Assembly (NCBI GenBank): GCA_024276015.1
Contig: JAJRXZ010000008.1
Location: 1 to 38,297 of the forward strand
Length of the DNA stretch: 38,297 nt
Direction of reading: 5' to 3'
DNA from: Spirochaetota bacterium
GTDB lineage: Bacteria > Spirochaetota > UBA4802 > UBA5550
A model generated the notes under the pieces. It had not been told where the DNA came from. It made no database searches and saw only the letters and a program-made list of their open reading frames with translations. The position numbers and the translations under genes were made by a program. The number at the start of each line of letters is the position of its first letter. Positions within the stretch are counted from its first letter, which is position 1. Of this stretch, positions 24,676-33,595 are shown piece after piece.

Positions 24676-26706
24676 TCATTCAATTCTTTTAGCTCGTCTA
24701 TTTTTAAGAGGGTAAACCGGGTCGCTGGCATAAATTTCATCAAGATCTGTAATTTTTTGAGGTGTTGCCAGTGAGATAATTGTATCGGATTCTTTCACTG
24801 TGAAGATCAATCTGCGCTTTAGTGCTTTGCCTTTCCCGGATGGATTATTGTACTTATAAATTACAAGTTTTCGTCCCGGTAAAATGCCGTCAAATTTACC
24901 TAAATTTACAATGATTGCATTATCTTTTAATTTTAAAACTCTGCCCTTAAAGGGGATCATACTGTAGATCTTTTTTACAACTCTTAAGGCAAGTTTTGGA
25001 AGATTATTTTTACCCGATTCTGAAATATTAAAAGTGCCGATAACAACGCCGCTATGAAATTCCAGCAATTTACAATGAATACTAATATTATTTCCGTTTT
25101 CAATATAACTTCCATAAACAACATGATCAATTGGGCCTAATGTCCCGGATCTGATCTTCTTACGGATTTTTTCAAGAGACCTGTCAATATATCCTCCGTC
25201 ATTTATAAGTTCCCTCACGAGGAGGGCTCTTTGCCTGATCCCCACCGGTTCCATCCTGCCGAATTGTTTCATGGCAAATGAGATCATACTGCCGATCACT
25301 TCTCCTGCATCAGGGTGGTCTGTTATTCTTCCTTCCGAACTAAAATCCAAAACTACTACACGAGACACATCCCTGGGCGGAATTTCAGATGAAAAACCTT
25401 CTGTATGGTACAATCTTTTTCTTCTCCTGATAATTGCGGCGCTCAGGCGATCCTGATATTTTTTCCCCGGGAACAATCTCAAAAGGCTTTTTATCTCATT
25501 TATATAAAATCTGTTATAGCCAAGAACCGAGTAATAATCTGCAAGAGCTTCTCTTGCTTCCCTGTGCATGGGATTCATGAGTAAAGCTCTTCTTAAATAT
25601 AAAAGAACTTCATCGGGCAGGTTCTTTTTCATACTCCTCAAAGACCTGTTATAACGTTCTTTGTTAAGCATAACTCTTGCCGGATGACCGATTTTATAAT
25701 CATGCAGAACAAGAAAGTCTTCCAGTCTTCCTATCAGAATCGAATCATAAGGAGATCTTTTCAGAGACAAAAGAAAATAGTTAAGAGCCGGATCTCTTTG
25801 ATCCGCGAGATCGTATGATACGGCAAGGCTGTAAAGAATTGTGCTGTTCCGGATCACCCTTAAAGCATTCTTAAAATATTTAATCGTCTCATTAAAAAGA
25901 TCTTCCTTTATGCCTGTGTCCCCGGAAAATCTTACTGCCTCAATAAGAAAAACATTTCCCATAATCCGGTTCGCATTATAATCCAAAGGCTGAATTAAAA
26001 GTGCATTCCTAAGAGCCTCTTTGGCCTCAGCAAGGGAATCTTTGTTATTATTTTGCAAATAGTCTCTTAAAAGTATCTCTCCAAGCTTTGTATACCCCGC
26101 AACAGCTTCGCCATTAATATCAATTGCCTTCCGGATAAGGCTTCTCGCTTCAGCAAGCCTGTTCTCACTGCCTTTTATGTCAGCCATTAAAAGTATTGAA
26201 TTATAATGGTATGGAGATATCCTCAATATACTTTTTAATTTTCTTTTGGCCCAGGTTTTTTTACCCATTAAGTAATAAAGATACGCAAGACCGTACTTTG
26301 CATTTATATTCGATTCTGATATCCTTTCCGCCCTTGAAAATTTATCAATTGCCTGCCTGTATCTGCCGAGCCTGGTTAAAGACAATCCCATACCTACAAA
26401 AGCTTCAACCGATGAACTTTGAAGTCTCAAGACCCTATTGTACAGTTTGATCGATTCTTCAAAGGCTTCAGTTTGATAATATGCTCCTGCAAGACCCAGC
26501 AATGCATTTTTATAGTCCGGATTTTTTTCAAGCGCGCTTTTAAACCTGTCAATGGCTTTATAAGTATCTCCTTTCCGTAAATAGGTCCATCCTTCCCTGC
26601 TGATTGATATTGCATTTTTTCCTGCTGCATTGTTGACGGTAACAACATAATGAAGAATCAATAAAACTAAAACTATCCCTATCCTGAATTTCAATGCTGC
26701 CTTCAT
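24676..26706 (-). CDS. Exported TPR-repeat protein with CsgG-like and C-terminal beta domain
   Basis: The protein has 676 residues. The N-terminus is a signal peptide or anchor (FRIGIVLVLLILHYVV). Residues about 35-430 are tetratricopeptide repeats (AISISREGWTYLRKGDTYKA, DYKNALLGLAGAYYQ, AFVGMGLSLTRLGRYRQAID and others), a protein-binding scaffold. Residues about 445-590 (VSRVVVLDFSSEGR, then IDHVVYGSYIENGNNISIHC) resemble the CsgG/TolB-N-like fold of secretion-associated lipoproteins. The last part (GRVLKLKDNAIIVNLGKFDG, ILPGRKLVIYK) resembles the FlgT C-terminal domain. It is probably a periplasmic or outer-membrane-associated assembly factor. It follows the phosphodiesterase gene by 54 bp on the same strand. 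Function is unknown. Confidence 0.8.
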   Translation of the reverse strand: MKAALKFRIGIVLVLLILHYVVTVNNAAGKNAISISREGWTYLRKGDTYKAIDRFKSALEKNPDYKNALLGLAGAYYQTEAFEESIKLYNRVLRLQSSSVEAFVGMGLSLTRLGRYRQAIDKFSRAERISESNINAKYGLAYLYYLMGKKTWAKRKLKSILRISPYHYNSILLMADIKGSENRLAEARSLIRKAIDINGEAVAGYTKLGEILLRDYLQNNNKDSLAEAKEALRNALLIQPLDYNANRIMGNVFLIEAVRFSGDTGIKEDLFNETIKYFKNALRVIRNSTILYSLAVSYDLADQRDPALNYFLLSLKRSPYDSILIGRLEDFLVLHDYKIGHPARVMLNKERYNRSLRSMKKNLPDEVLLYLRRALLMNPMHREAREALADYYSVLGYNRFYINEIKSLLRLFPGKKYQDRLSAAIIRRRKRLYHTEGFSSEIPPRDVSRVVVLDFSSEGRITDHPDAGEVIGSMISFAMKQFGRMEPVGIRQRALLVRELINDGGYIDRSLEKIRKKIRSGTLGPIDHVVYGSYIENGNNISIHCKLLEFHSGVVIGTFNISESGKNNLPKLALRVVKKIYSMIPFKGRVLKLKDNAIIVNLGKFDGILPGRKLVIYKYNNPSGKGKALKRRLIFTVKESDTIISLATPQKITDLDEIYASDPVYPLKNRRAKRIE

Positions 26707-26760
26707 AAAAGATTATACCTCATCTGCGAATAATGAAATATCCGACACAGAAAGACACTC

Positions 26761-27474
26761 TTAAGAATTAAACAGTTCAAGTTCATTCACCATAATACCG
26801 TCTATTAAGCCCATACTATTGAGCCGGCTCATTGTTACTCTATCCTTTGCAACCCAGGGATAGATCATCAGATCCGATTCTTTTGCGCTTTTCATCTGAT
26901 CCGGGTGAACCGCGTCTACACTTGGGTGAATCGAATAGAGTTCCAGTTCTTTTATTTCTTCAATAAATTTTATCCATACGGCATCATAAAGCATTCCGGT
27001 TCTTATTAACGGATTAATATTCTTAATTGTCCTTAAAGCAATATGATCAAAGGAGGATACAATGCTGTGAAAAATAAAATCCTTCTCATCTAAAATATTT
27101 GCTATTATACCTTCGATACCTTCATATCTGTTGGGACAATTTTTAATTTCAATATTGAGCATTACTTTTCCTCTGACAAGGTCAATCACCTCTGCTAACA
27201 GCGGGATGGGGCAAAACGGGAAGTTGTCCTTTCGGCAATTATAGTTAAACTCTCTTAATTCTGCAAGGGACATCTCTTTAACCATACCTGTACCGTTTGA
27301 AGTCCTGTCTATAAAATCATCATGTATAACAACAGGTATCCTATCTCTTGTGAGATGAACATCGAGCTCAATCATATCACAGCCGTATTCAATGGCTTTT
27401 TCAAATGCCAGGATCGTATTCTCAGGAAATCTTTCGGAGTATCCCCTGTGAGCAATTTTCAAAATTTTATTCAT
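26761..27474 (-). CDS. ugpQ: Glycerophosphodiester phosphodiesterase
   Basis: The protein has 237 residues and no signal peptide, the size of cytoplasmic UgpQ-type enzymes that cut glycerophosphodiesters from lipid turnover into sn-glycerol 3-phosphate and an alcohol. The GDPD motifs are complete: AHRGYSERFPENT (His9, Arg10, Glu18), MIELDVHLTRD (Glu36, Asp38), VVIHDDFIDRTSNGTG (His51), then LNIEIKN and the C-terminal PWVAKDR. The product would join the pathway fed by glycerol kinase, although the genes are far apart. It has no clear ribosome-binding site. It is divergent from the MBL-fold gene. Confidence 0.92.
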   Translation of the reverse strand: MNKILKIAHRGYSERFPENTILAFEKAIEYGCDMIELDVHLTRDRIPVVIHDDFIDRTSNGTGMVKEMSLAELREFNYNCRKDNFPFCPIPLLAEVIDLVRGKVMLNIEIKNCPNRYEGIEGIIANILDEKDFIFHSIVSSFDHIALRTIKNINPLIRTGMLYDAVWIKFIEEIKELELYSIHPSVDAVHPDQMKSAKESDLMIYPWVAKDRVTMSRLNSMGLIDGIMVNELELFNS

Positions 27475-27671
27475 AGTAAAAATCAGAATAGCTTAATTAT
27501 TTAACATAAAATACAATATGCGACATAATTTTCAAGAACAATTTAATGTTTAAATATTTATTAGCTTCTAATAATACTTTTACAGGAGAATTAATATAAA
27601 AAACTGTTGCAATATCACTTTAAAAAACCGAAATATATTAAGTAATCACTTTATACAATAACGTTAATAAC

Positions 27672-28331
27672 ATGGAAATTACATCAAACATATTTCTCAT
27701 CGGAGGGCCTTCCCATTCGCATCCATCAGACGCTCAGATCTTTCTGATAAGATCCGATAACGAAGCGGCTATGATCGATTGCGGAACCGGCGAAGGCACT
27801 GAAGAGGTTTTATCCAACATGAGAGAATGCTCCGTTGAACCGGAAACGATCAAATACCTCTTTTTAACTCATTGCCATTATGATCACACAGGGGGAGCAA
27901 ACCTCATTCGGCAGCTAACGGGCTGCAAAGTTGTTGCCCATCTGCTGGATTCGGAATATATTGAAAACGGAGACAGTGCGGTTACTGCCGCTTCATGGTA
28001 CAGAAAAGAGATGGAGCCTTCGAAAGTTGATATAAAAATAAGATCCGATAGAGAAGTATTTAAACTTGGGGATCTGGAAGTTATCTTTTATCACACACCG
28101 GGACACTCCCCCGGGTCTTCAGTGCTTACTGTCAAATCTGACGGTAAAACGGTTCTTTTCGGACAGGATATTCACGGACCTCTTAACCCTTCGTTTAAAT
28201 CGAACAGAGAGGATTATATAAACTCTTTAAATTTTATGCTCTCTCTCAAGGCAGATATTCTCTGCGAGGGACACTTCGGCATATTCAGAGGGAAAGACAA
28301 CGCAGCAAAATTCATCGAATCATATCTATAA
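27672..28331 (+). CDS. Metallo-beta-lactamase-fold hydrolase
   Basis: The protein has 219 residues. The metal site THCHYDHTGG (His67-x-His69-x-Asp71-His72) is intact. Later ligands are in FYHTPGHSPGS, LFGQDIHGP and the final EGHFG. The layout is like glyoxalase II and related small MBL-fold esterases. There is no export signal. The substrate cannot be read from sequence. It ends 2 bp before the signal-peptidase-like gene, so the two are almost certainly translated together. Confidence 0.9.
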   Translation: MEITSNIFLIGGPSHSHPSDAQIFLIRSDNEAAMIDCGTGEGTEEVLSNMRECSVEPETIKYLFLTHCHYDHTGGANLIRQLTGCKVVAHLLDSEYIENGDSAVTAASWYRKEMEPSKVDIKIRSDREVFKLGDLEVIFYHTPGHSPGSSVLTVKSDGKTVLFGQDIHGPLNPSFKSNREDYINSLNFMLSLKADILCEGHFGIFRGKDNAAKFIESYL

Positions 28332-28333
28332 AT

Positions 28334-29254
28334 ATGAATAACAGAATAATCAGCACGGTCAAAACGAAGAGAAGATCCCCTTTTATTGCGGTTATTTCTT
28401 CTCTTCTTTTTGTCGGTATGGGGCAGATTTACAACGGATCTTTATTAAAAGGAACGGCGTTGTTTATTCTCAGGTTACTCTCTTTTTTAATTATTCCGTT
28501 AATAGTGCAATTCAAGTATTATGATTCTTATATCGGCATATTCGCATCGGCAATACTTTTTGCATTTATAATTACAATTGCATCACCTGTGGAAGCTTTA
28601 TATTTCTCAATAAAAAAAGAGAGAAGGGCCTTAAAAAAATATAATTCAGCTATTTTTTATCTGATATTCTCAGTTATAAATATCACTGCAACTGCGCTGG
28701 GAATTGCAAGTCTTGGAGGTTTCTTCAAGATTGAAAAATTTACTATGGAGTCAGCAACGCCCCTGTTTAAGAAGGATGATATGATATTAATTAATAAATT
28801 CAATCTGCGAGACTACAGAAAGGGCGAGCTTGTAATTTACAACAAAAAAAATCAGAAGGATATTGGAAGGATCTTAGCTAAAGAAGGCGACCGCGTTAAA
28901 ATAATCAATAACTATTTTTACATCAATGATGTACCCATTGCTTTAAGTTCCTTTAACGACTCTGATATGGCAATCCTTCAGATAGATGATTACAGCGATA
29001 TTATCTCGGAAAGCATTAATGGCATAGCTTATCCTGTGAAAACATTTATCACTGAAAGACCGAAAGCCTCTGAAAAAACCATTTTAATTATTAAAAAGAA
29101 GAAACTACTAATTGTGAAGGACAACAGGAAATCAAAAAAATATTATGATGTAATTGAAAGAAATTCCATCCGCGGCAGGGTTGAAGGAATAATATTTTCA
29201 AAAAACTATAAAAGAATTTTGCTGCGCCCTCACATCATAAAAAAATTATTCTAA
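28334..29254 (+). CDS. Membrane protein with signal-peptidase-I-like (S26) domain, catalytic Lys not found
   Basis: The protein has 306 residues. The N-terminal part (about 15-128) holds four or so membrane helices starting SLLFVGMGQIYNGSLLKG, like small membrane domains of the TM2/DUF5683 type. The C-terminal part looks like S26 signal peptidases: FTMESATPLFKKDDMILINK, with Ser140 where the nucleophile belongs, and GRILAKEGDRVKIINNYFYI, matching the second box. In the standard enzyme this box begins with the general-base lysine (as in IKRAVGLPGD), but here the position is Gly178. Either another residue acts as the base or this is an inactive homologue. It is coupled to the MBL-fold gene (2 bp). 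Confidence 0.75.
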   Translation: MNNRIISTVKTKRRSPFIAVISSLLFVGMGQIYNGSLLKGTALFILRLLSFLIIPLIVQFKYYDSYIGIFASAILFAFIITIASPVEALYFSIKKERRALKKYNSAIFYLIFSVINITATALGIASLGGFFKIEKFTMESATPLFKKDDMILINKFNLRDYRKGELVIYNKKNQKDIGRILAKEGDRVKIINNYFYINDVPIALSSFNDSDMAILQIDDYSDIISESINGIAYPVKTFITERPKASEKTILIIKKKKLLIVKDNRKSKKYYDVIERNSIRGRVEGIIFSKNYKRILLRPHIIKKLF

Positions 29255-29446
29255 TGCCGCTCCCGTGTGATTTTTGATCAATTAACATCACTACTGTCCC
29301 ATAGATTTAAAATTAAGAAAACATGAAGATATTTTTAACATAAATCAAGTAAATACTATTTAAATTAAATGTCCTTGACTAATTGATAGAAGAAACAAAA
29401 ATAAGAGGCATTATAAAACTTTCTTTAAATGTGAAGGGTGAACTTA

Positions 29447-30415
29447 ATGGTTTTGATAACCGGCTCAAATTCTTTTTCAGGAAGAGCATTGATCAAAAAA
29501 TTTGTTGATGAGGGAGAAGAGGTTCGCTGCATCGATTATTTTAAACCGAAACAAATTCCTCCCGGAATTGAATATTTAACAGGCGACATATTAGACGAAT
29601 CTATATTGAAAACCGCCTGTAAAGATGTTGATGCGGTTTTTCACCTTAAAGATATAATAAAACCTGGCAGTCACGGCAAAGGCGAGATGAAAAAAATCAA
29701 TACCGAAGGAACAAAAAAAATCCTCGAAAGGGTATCAGAAACCGGTATCAATAAATTCTTCTATATGTCATCATACCTTGTTTACGGCAAACATAAAAAA
29801 ATGCCCCTAACTCCGGAAAGCCGAAGAAAACCTGATACAACATACGGCAAACATAAAGATCAGGCTGAAAGTATATGCATGGAGTATCAATCCGAATACG
29901 GCATAGATATAACGATTTTCAGACCTGCGTTAATATGCGGCGCAGGAATTGACGATTATTTTATTCTCTTAATGCTTTACCTGGCTCTGGCAGTTGATGA
30001 ATCCAACACTCTTTATCTTTCAAAAAAGGGAGAAAACAGATTTCAGCTGATACACCCCGACGATATTGCAAATGCGTTCTATCTTGCATATAAATCCGAA
30101 GAATCGGCAGGCAAAATATATAACTTAGGCTCCGACAACGTACCTGAACAGATAGATCTTTTTAACGAAATAAAGAAAAAGCTTAATCTGAATTTTTCAT
30201 ACAAAATAATGCCGCCTATAGTACTGAATATCCTGTCAATACTCTTTAAGATAATAAAATCCAGCTATTTCACAAAGGAACACCTTCAGTATCTTAAGAA
30301 GGATCTTATCCTGGATTGTTCCGCTGCAAAAGAAGACCTTCAGTGGCAACCCCTTAAAAATAACTATGACATTATGCTGGAAACAGTTGACTGGTACTTA
30401 AAATATAAAATGTAA
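29447..30415 (+). CDS. NAD(P)-dependent epimerase/dehydratase (extended SDR)
   Basis: The protein has 322 residues from ATG 29447, chosen because AAGGGTG lies 6 nt upstream. A GTG at 29438 would overlap that site. The nucleotide-binding turn is VLITGSNSFSGRALIKKF, the acidic end of strand 2 follows (RCIDYF), and the catalytic Y-x3-K is in TYGKHKDQAE. The active-site serine region is FFYMSSYLVYG. RPALICGAGIDDYF and the C-terminal KIYNLGSDN fit nucleotide-sugar epimerases and sterol-dehydrogenase-like members. The substrate is unclear: a sugar nucleotide or a lipid-linked alcohol. It is separated from the S26-like gene by 192 bp. Confidence 0.87.
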   Translation: MVLITGSNSFSGRALIKKFVDEGEEVRCIDYFKPKQIPPGIEYLTGDILDESILKTACKDVDAVFHLKDIIKPGSHGKGEMKKINTEGTKKILERVSETGINKFFYMSSYLVYGKHKKMPLTPESRRKPDTTYGKHKDQAESICMEYQSEYGIDITIFRPALICGAGIDDYFILLMLYLALAVDESNTLYLSKKGENRFQLIHPDDIANAFYLAYKSEESAGKIYNLGSDNVPEQIDLFNEIKKKLNLNFSYKIMPPIVLNILSILFKIIKSSYFTKEHLQYLKKDLILDCSAAKEDLQWQPLKNNYDIMLETVDWYLKYKM

Positions 30416-30424
30416 GCCTGTTAC

Positions 30425-32077
30425 TTACTCCCTCCTCCGAAAAACTTTCAGAGGCAGATAGATCGTTCTTTTCAGCATCTGAAACAGTTTGATAAGAATA
30501 ACAAGAATAAATTTGCCCGGATCCCCCTCTCCTGCGCCCTCCGGAGAGAGAATAAGTTCGGCTTTTTTAATATCTTTAATTGATAAACTTTTATTATTCA
30601 ATTCCATATTTTTCATGGCCTCTTTTATCTCTTTCCTTGCAAGATTGATCGCATGCCTGTCCCTATGGTAACCTTTGATCTTCATAACAGTAAAAAGGAG
30701 TTCAGGATCTTTTAACATGTTTTGTCTTGCAGTGACAAGTCTTGCGAGCAGTTCCTTTAAAGAGGGTATTTCGGATCTTTGATTTTCAATTATTAGCCCA
30801 ATATACTGAGAAAGAAAGTAGGCTTTTTTATAGAGCCTGCTCTTTTCGTTTACACTGAGTTTGCTCAATTCCTCACTTTCAATTGCGCTGACAAGGTCTC
30901 TTAGGTTTTCTATTATTGCATCGGTAACTTTAAAAAGAACATTTCGGTTCAGATCCTTCACCTCAATAAATCTGTTTGACACCTCCCTGAGATCCATAAA
31001 AATACTTTCCATATAAGAGGAGATAAACCTGTATGCCTTCTGTTCATCAACAGACATAGGTTCGGACAGGGAATTGGCGTTGATTTTTTTTACAATATTT
31101 CTGATATTCCTTAAATTAATTTTGGCAAGGTCAACCGTGATATTGGCATTATCCAGTGCGGATTTTATATCAAAATAATCAGTACCGATAAATTCATCGC
31201 CTATCTTGAGAACATTCAATTTAATATCACCAAGAATTTTTTTCATTTCATATTTATTTATCCTGCTTATACCGTCTGTAACAACAAGGATCTCAGTATT
31301 CATCATATCCTTATCATATTGAATGTCATTAACAGCGCGGCATACTGCTCCCTGCAGATTTGTGCTTGTGCCTCCGGTTACAGTATGAAGCACTCTTCTG
31401 ATCAATTCCGGGAAATCCTTCTGTTTTCCAACTCTGAATAACCTGCCCGTATCCGAATCAAAGGGCCTGTAATAGAGTTTTGCATTACTTTTAAATTTTC
31501 TTCTTAGAAATTCCGCTACAATACATTTCGAATAAAATGAACGCATCTTCTGTTCCATCGATCTCGATCTGTCAAGAAGGATATAAAACTTCTGCTCAAA
31601 CCTATTCGCTTCTTTCCCTTTTTGATCCCGAATGGTCGAAATAGGGCTGTAGCGATCACTGTCGCTTTCATAAAATTTTCTGATGAGAAGGGATTTGGTA
31701 AACAGTTTAATATCAAAAACCGTTTCATCCAGGGCAAGCTCTCTGGGCAGGGCTTTCTTTAATTCCGTAATATTCTTGAATTTATCAATATCCATCTTAT
31801 TGCCCAGGGGTGCTGTTCTTTCCAGGCGTTTATGTTTTATATCAGCGTCCCTGTCCTCGGATCTTATCCGTTCATCCCTTGTCATTTCATCAATTGCGCC
31901 GAGGGCATCGGACGAAGCCTCATCGGTAAAAATATTTCTGGCAATTTCAAAAAGGATAAAAAATTCATCAGGGAGCATCAACTGAATATTGTCAAAAAAA
32001 CCGAGGGAATCCCAGTAATCAAAGAAATTGATACTTTTACTGTTCAGCGTATCCGTTTTTGACTCCTCTATTGCCAA
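30425..32077 (-). CDS. VWA-domain protein, partner of the MoxR ATPase (ViaA/CoxE-like)
   Basis: The protein has 550 residues and is soluble. A von Willebrand A domain lies about 160-340 with a complete metal site: D169-R-S171-R-S173 (LLDRSRSM), Thr237 in TGGTSTNLQ, and Asp268 in VVTDGIS. The N-terminal 150 residues are charged and helical. The C-terminal 200 are helical, with a basic end. MoxR AAA+ ATPases regularly pair with VWA proteins, as in RavA-ViaA, and help assemble or insert cofactors into complexes. In ViaA the VWA domain is at the C-terminus, while here it is central. The gene starts 14 bp after the ATPase gene and is the last of the three-gene operon with the kinase-like protein. 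Confidence 0.85.
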   Translation of the reverse strand: MAIEESKTDTLNSKSINFFDYWDSLGFFDNIQLMLPDEFFILFEIARNIFTDEASSDALGAIDEMTRDERIRSEDRDADIKHKRLERTAPLGNKMDIDKFKNITELKKALPRELALDETVFDIKLFTKSLLIRKFYESDSDRYSPISTIRDQKGKEANRFEQKFYILLDRSRSMEQKMRSFYSKCIVAEFLRRKFKSNAKLYYRPFDSDTGRLFRVGKQKDFPELIRRVLHTVTGGTSTNLQGAVCRAVNDIQYDKDMMNTEILVVTDGISRINKYEMKKILGDIKLNVLKIGDEFIGTDYFDIKSALDNANITVDLAKINLRNIRNIVKKINANSLSEPMSVDEQKAYRFISSYMESIFMDLREVSNRFIEVKDLNRNVLFKVTDAIIENLRDLVSAIESEELSKLSVNEKSRLYKKAYFLSQYIGLIIENQRSEIPSLKELLARLVTARQNMLKDPELLFTVMKIKGYHRDRHAINLARKEIKEAMKNMELNNKSLSIKDIKKAELILSPEGAGEGDPGKFILVILIKLFQMLKRTIYLPLKVFRRRE

Positions 32078-32091
32078 AAGGACTACCTCTA

Positions 32092-33582
32092 TTAATATAG
32101 ATCCTGATAATCCTTTAAAATACCATCCTTTAATTCTCTCACCTCTTCCACAGCGGGATCTATATCAAAGACATTTTTTTTAAGGGATTCTATAGTTATT
32201 TCATCATTATCATTTTTTCTCTTTGCAGGAAAAATTTTCATCAGAATATCTCTTAACTCACGGACAAAACCTTTCTTCTTTAGAATTATCGCTCTCTTTT
32301 CAGGGTCTTCTCTCAGCTCCTGAAAGACCTTGCGGATATTTAACAGCAATTGAATCTGCTGATTGGCGCCCGTTGTATCAAAGTGGATCATTACCTGCTG
32401 GTACGCATCAAGAAAAATATCCTTTTCGGATTTGGCATTCACTGCAGATGATACATGGCTGTTCAGCGTGCATAATGCCAGATACAGCTCCCGAAGGTCA
32501 TCTCTTTCCGCATGACGCCTGTTTTTTGTAAGAGCGTACGCTCTGAGAAGATCTGAAAGTTTAGCCCTTTTCCTGGGGCTCACAAAGAAATTGCCGTCGA
32601 TCTTTCTCATTTCACTGACAAATTTATTAACAACAACATTTTTCAAAAAGTATATATAATCGGATATCTCAATTTTAATATCCTTATTATTGTTTCTAAC
32701 AATATCGCTCAGATAAAGCACCTGGTCAAAGAATATCTTTCTCTCCGGTTCAACCGGTTTACCCTTGTTCAACCGGTATGTATGATCGATCAAAAGCTGG
32801 GAATACAGATTATTATCTTCAGGTATAATCGATTTATATGTAAATCTGTCAAGGACAGCCTCTGTCACTTCATTCAATCTCATATAGTTTGCAGTTGCAA
32901 CAGCTGTGTGTATGGAAACGTCAATCTGTTCCTGTCCGTTAATGAATTTTCTTTCATTGAGAACCGATAAAAGGGAACGAAGAACTACATCGCTCGCGTC
33001 AAAAAACTCATCAATAAAAACAAGATTGGATTCTATTATTGACCCCTTAATATTGTGCCTTATTTTTCCCTTTTTAAACTCCTCAATGTTGTAGGGGCCG
33101 AAATAATTATCAGGAGTTTGATCTTTGCTGGCCTGAGCTGAAAAAATACGCGCTCCTTCAAAAATATTAAATATATAATTAGTCAAATAGGATTTGGCCA
33201 TTCCGGTTCTGCTTAAGAGTAGCATATGCTCTCCGGTTAATATGGCAAAAAACGCCTGCCTGATTATATCGTCCCGCCCGATAACGTTTTCGTTAATCCT
33301 GTTCATATGCCAGTTGAGATATTGCACAATTGTAGGGATATCATAATCACCCTTATCCGGAGCCCGAAAGGGCAATATCTCAGCCTTTTTGTGATGGGTC
33401 TTCTCTGCCGGCAGGCTCTCAGGAACTTTTTTCCCTTCACCGGAAGGCAGAGAATAACCGTTCCCATATTTCAAAAGAGCCGCCCCGGAAGCTCCTTTCT
33501 CATCATCGCCGGATGTCTCGGACTCATCTGTTATAATTGAATAACCTTCTTCTTCAAAGAGAGCTTTTATCTCGCTGTTCAT
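32092..33582 (-). CDS. MoxR-family AAA+ ATPase (RavA-like)
   Basis: The protein has 496 residues from ATG 33582, 13 bp after the kinase-like gene. The frame extends upstream to a TTG at 33630 inside that gene, which I reject. The first 80 residues are low-complexity and acidic. The AAA+ core includes INENVIGRDDIIRQAFFAIL, Walker A SRTGMAKS (124-131), Walker B LVFIDEFFD (Asp191, Glu192), a sensor-1 region (HTAVATANYMR) and VLDRFTYK (arginine-finger region). Walker A starts with Ser instead of the usual Gly, but the key Lys130 and Ser131 are kept. The C-terminus (about 400-496) is helical, like RavA. MoxR ATPases remodel partner complexes with a VWA adaptor, which is encoded 14 bp downstream. 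Confidence 0.9.
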   Translation of the reverse strand: MNSEIKALFEEEGYSIITDESETSGDDEKGASGAALLKYGNGYSLPSGEGKKVPESLPAEKTHHKKAEILPFRAPDKGDYDIPTIVQYLNWHMNRINENVIGRDDIIRQAFFAILTGEHMLLLSRTGMAKSYLTNYIFNIFEGARIFSAQASKDQTPDNYFGPYNIEEFKKGKIRHNIKGSIIESNLVFIDEFFDASDVVLRSLLSVLNERKFINGQEQIDVSIHTAVATANYMRLNEVTEAVLDRFTYKSIIPEDNNLYSQLLIDHTYRLNKGKPVEPERKIFFDQVLYLSDIVRNNNKDIKIEISDYIYFLKNVVVNKFVSEMRKIDGNFFVSPRKRAKLSDLLRAYALTKNRRHAERDDLRELYLALCTLNSHVSSAVNAKSEKDIFLDAYQQVMIHFDTTGANQQIQLLLNIRKVFQELREDPEKRAIILKKKGFVRELRDILMKIFPAKRKNDNDEITIESLKKNVFDIDPAVEEVRELKDGILKDYQDLY

Positions 33583-33595
33583 ATTATAACCCGCT

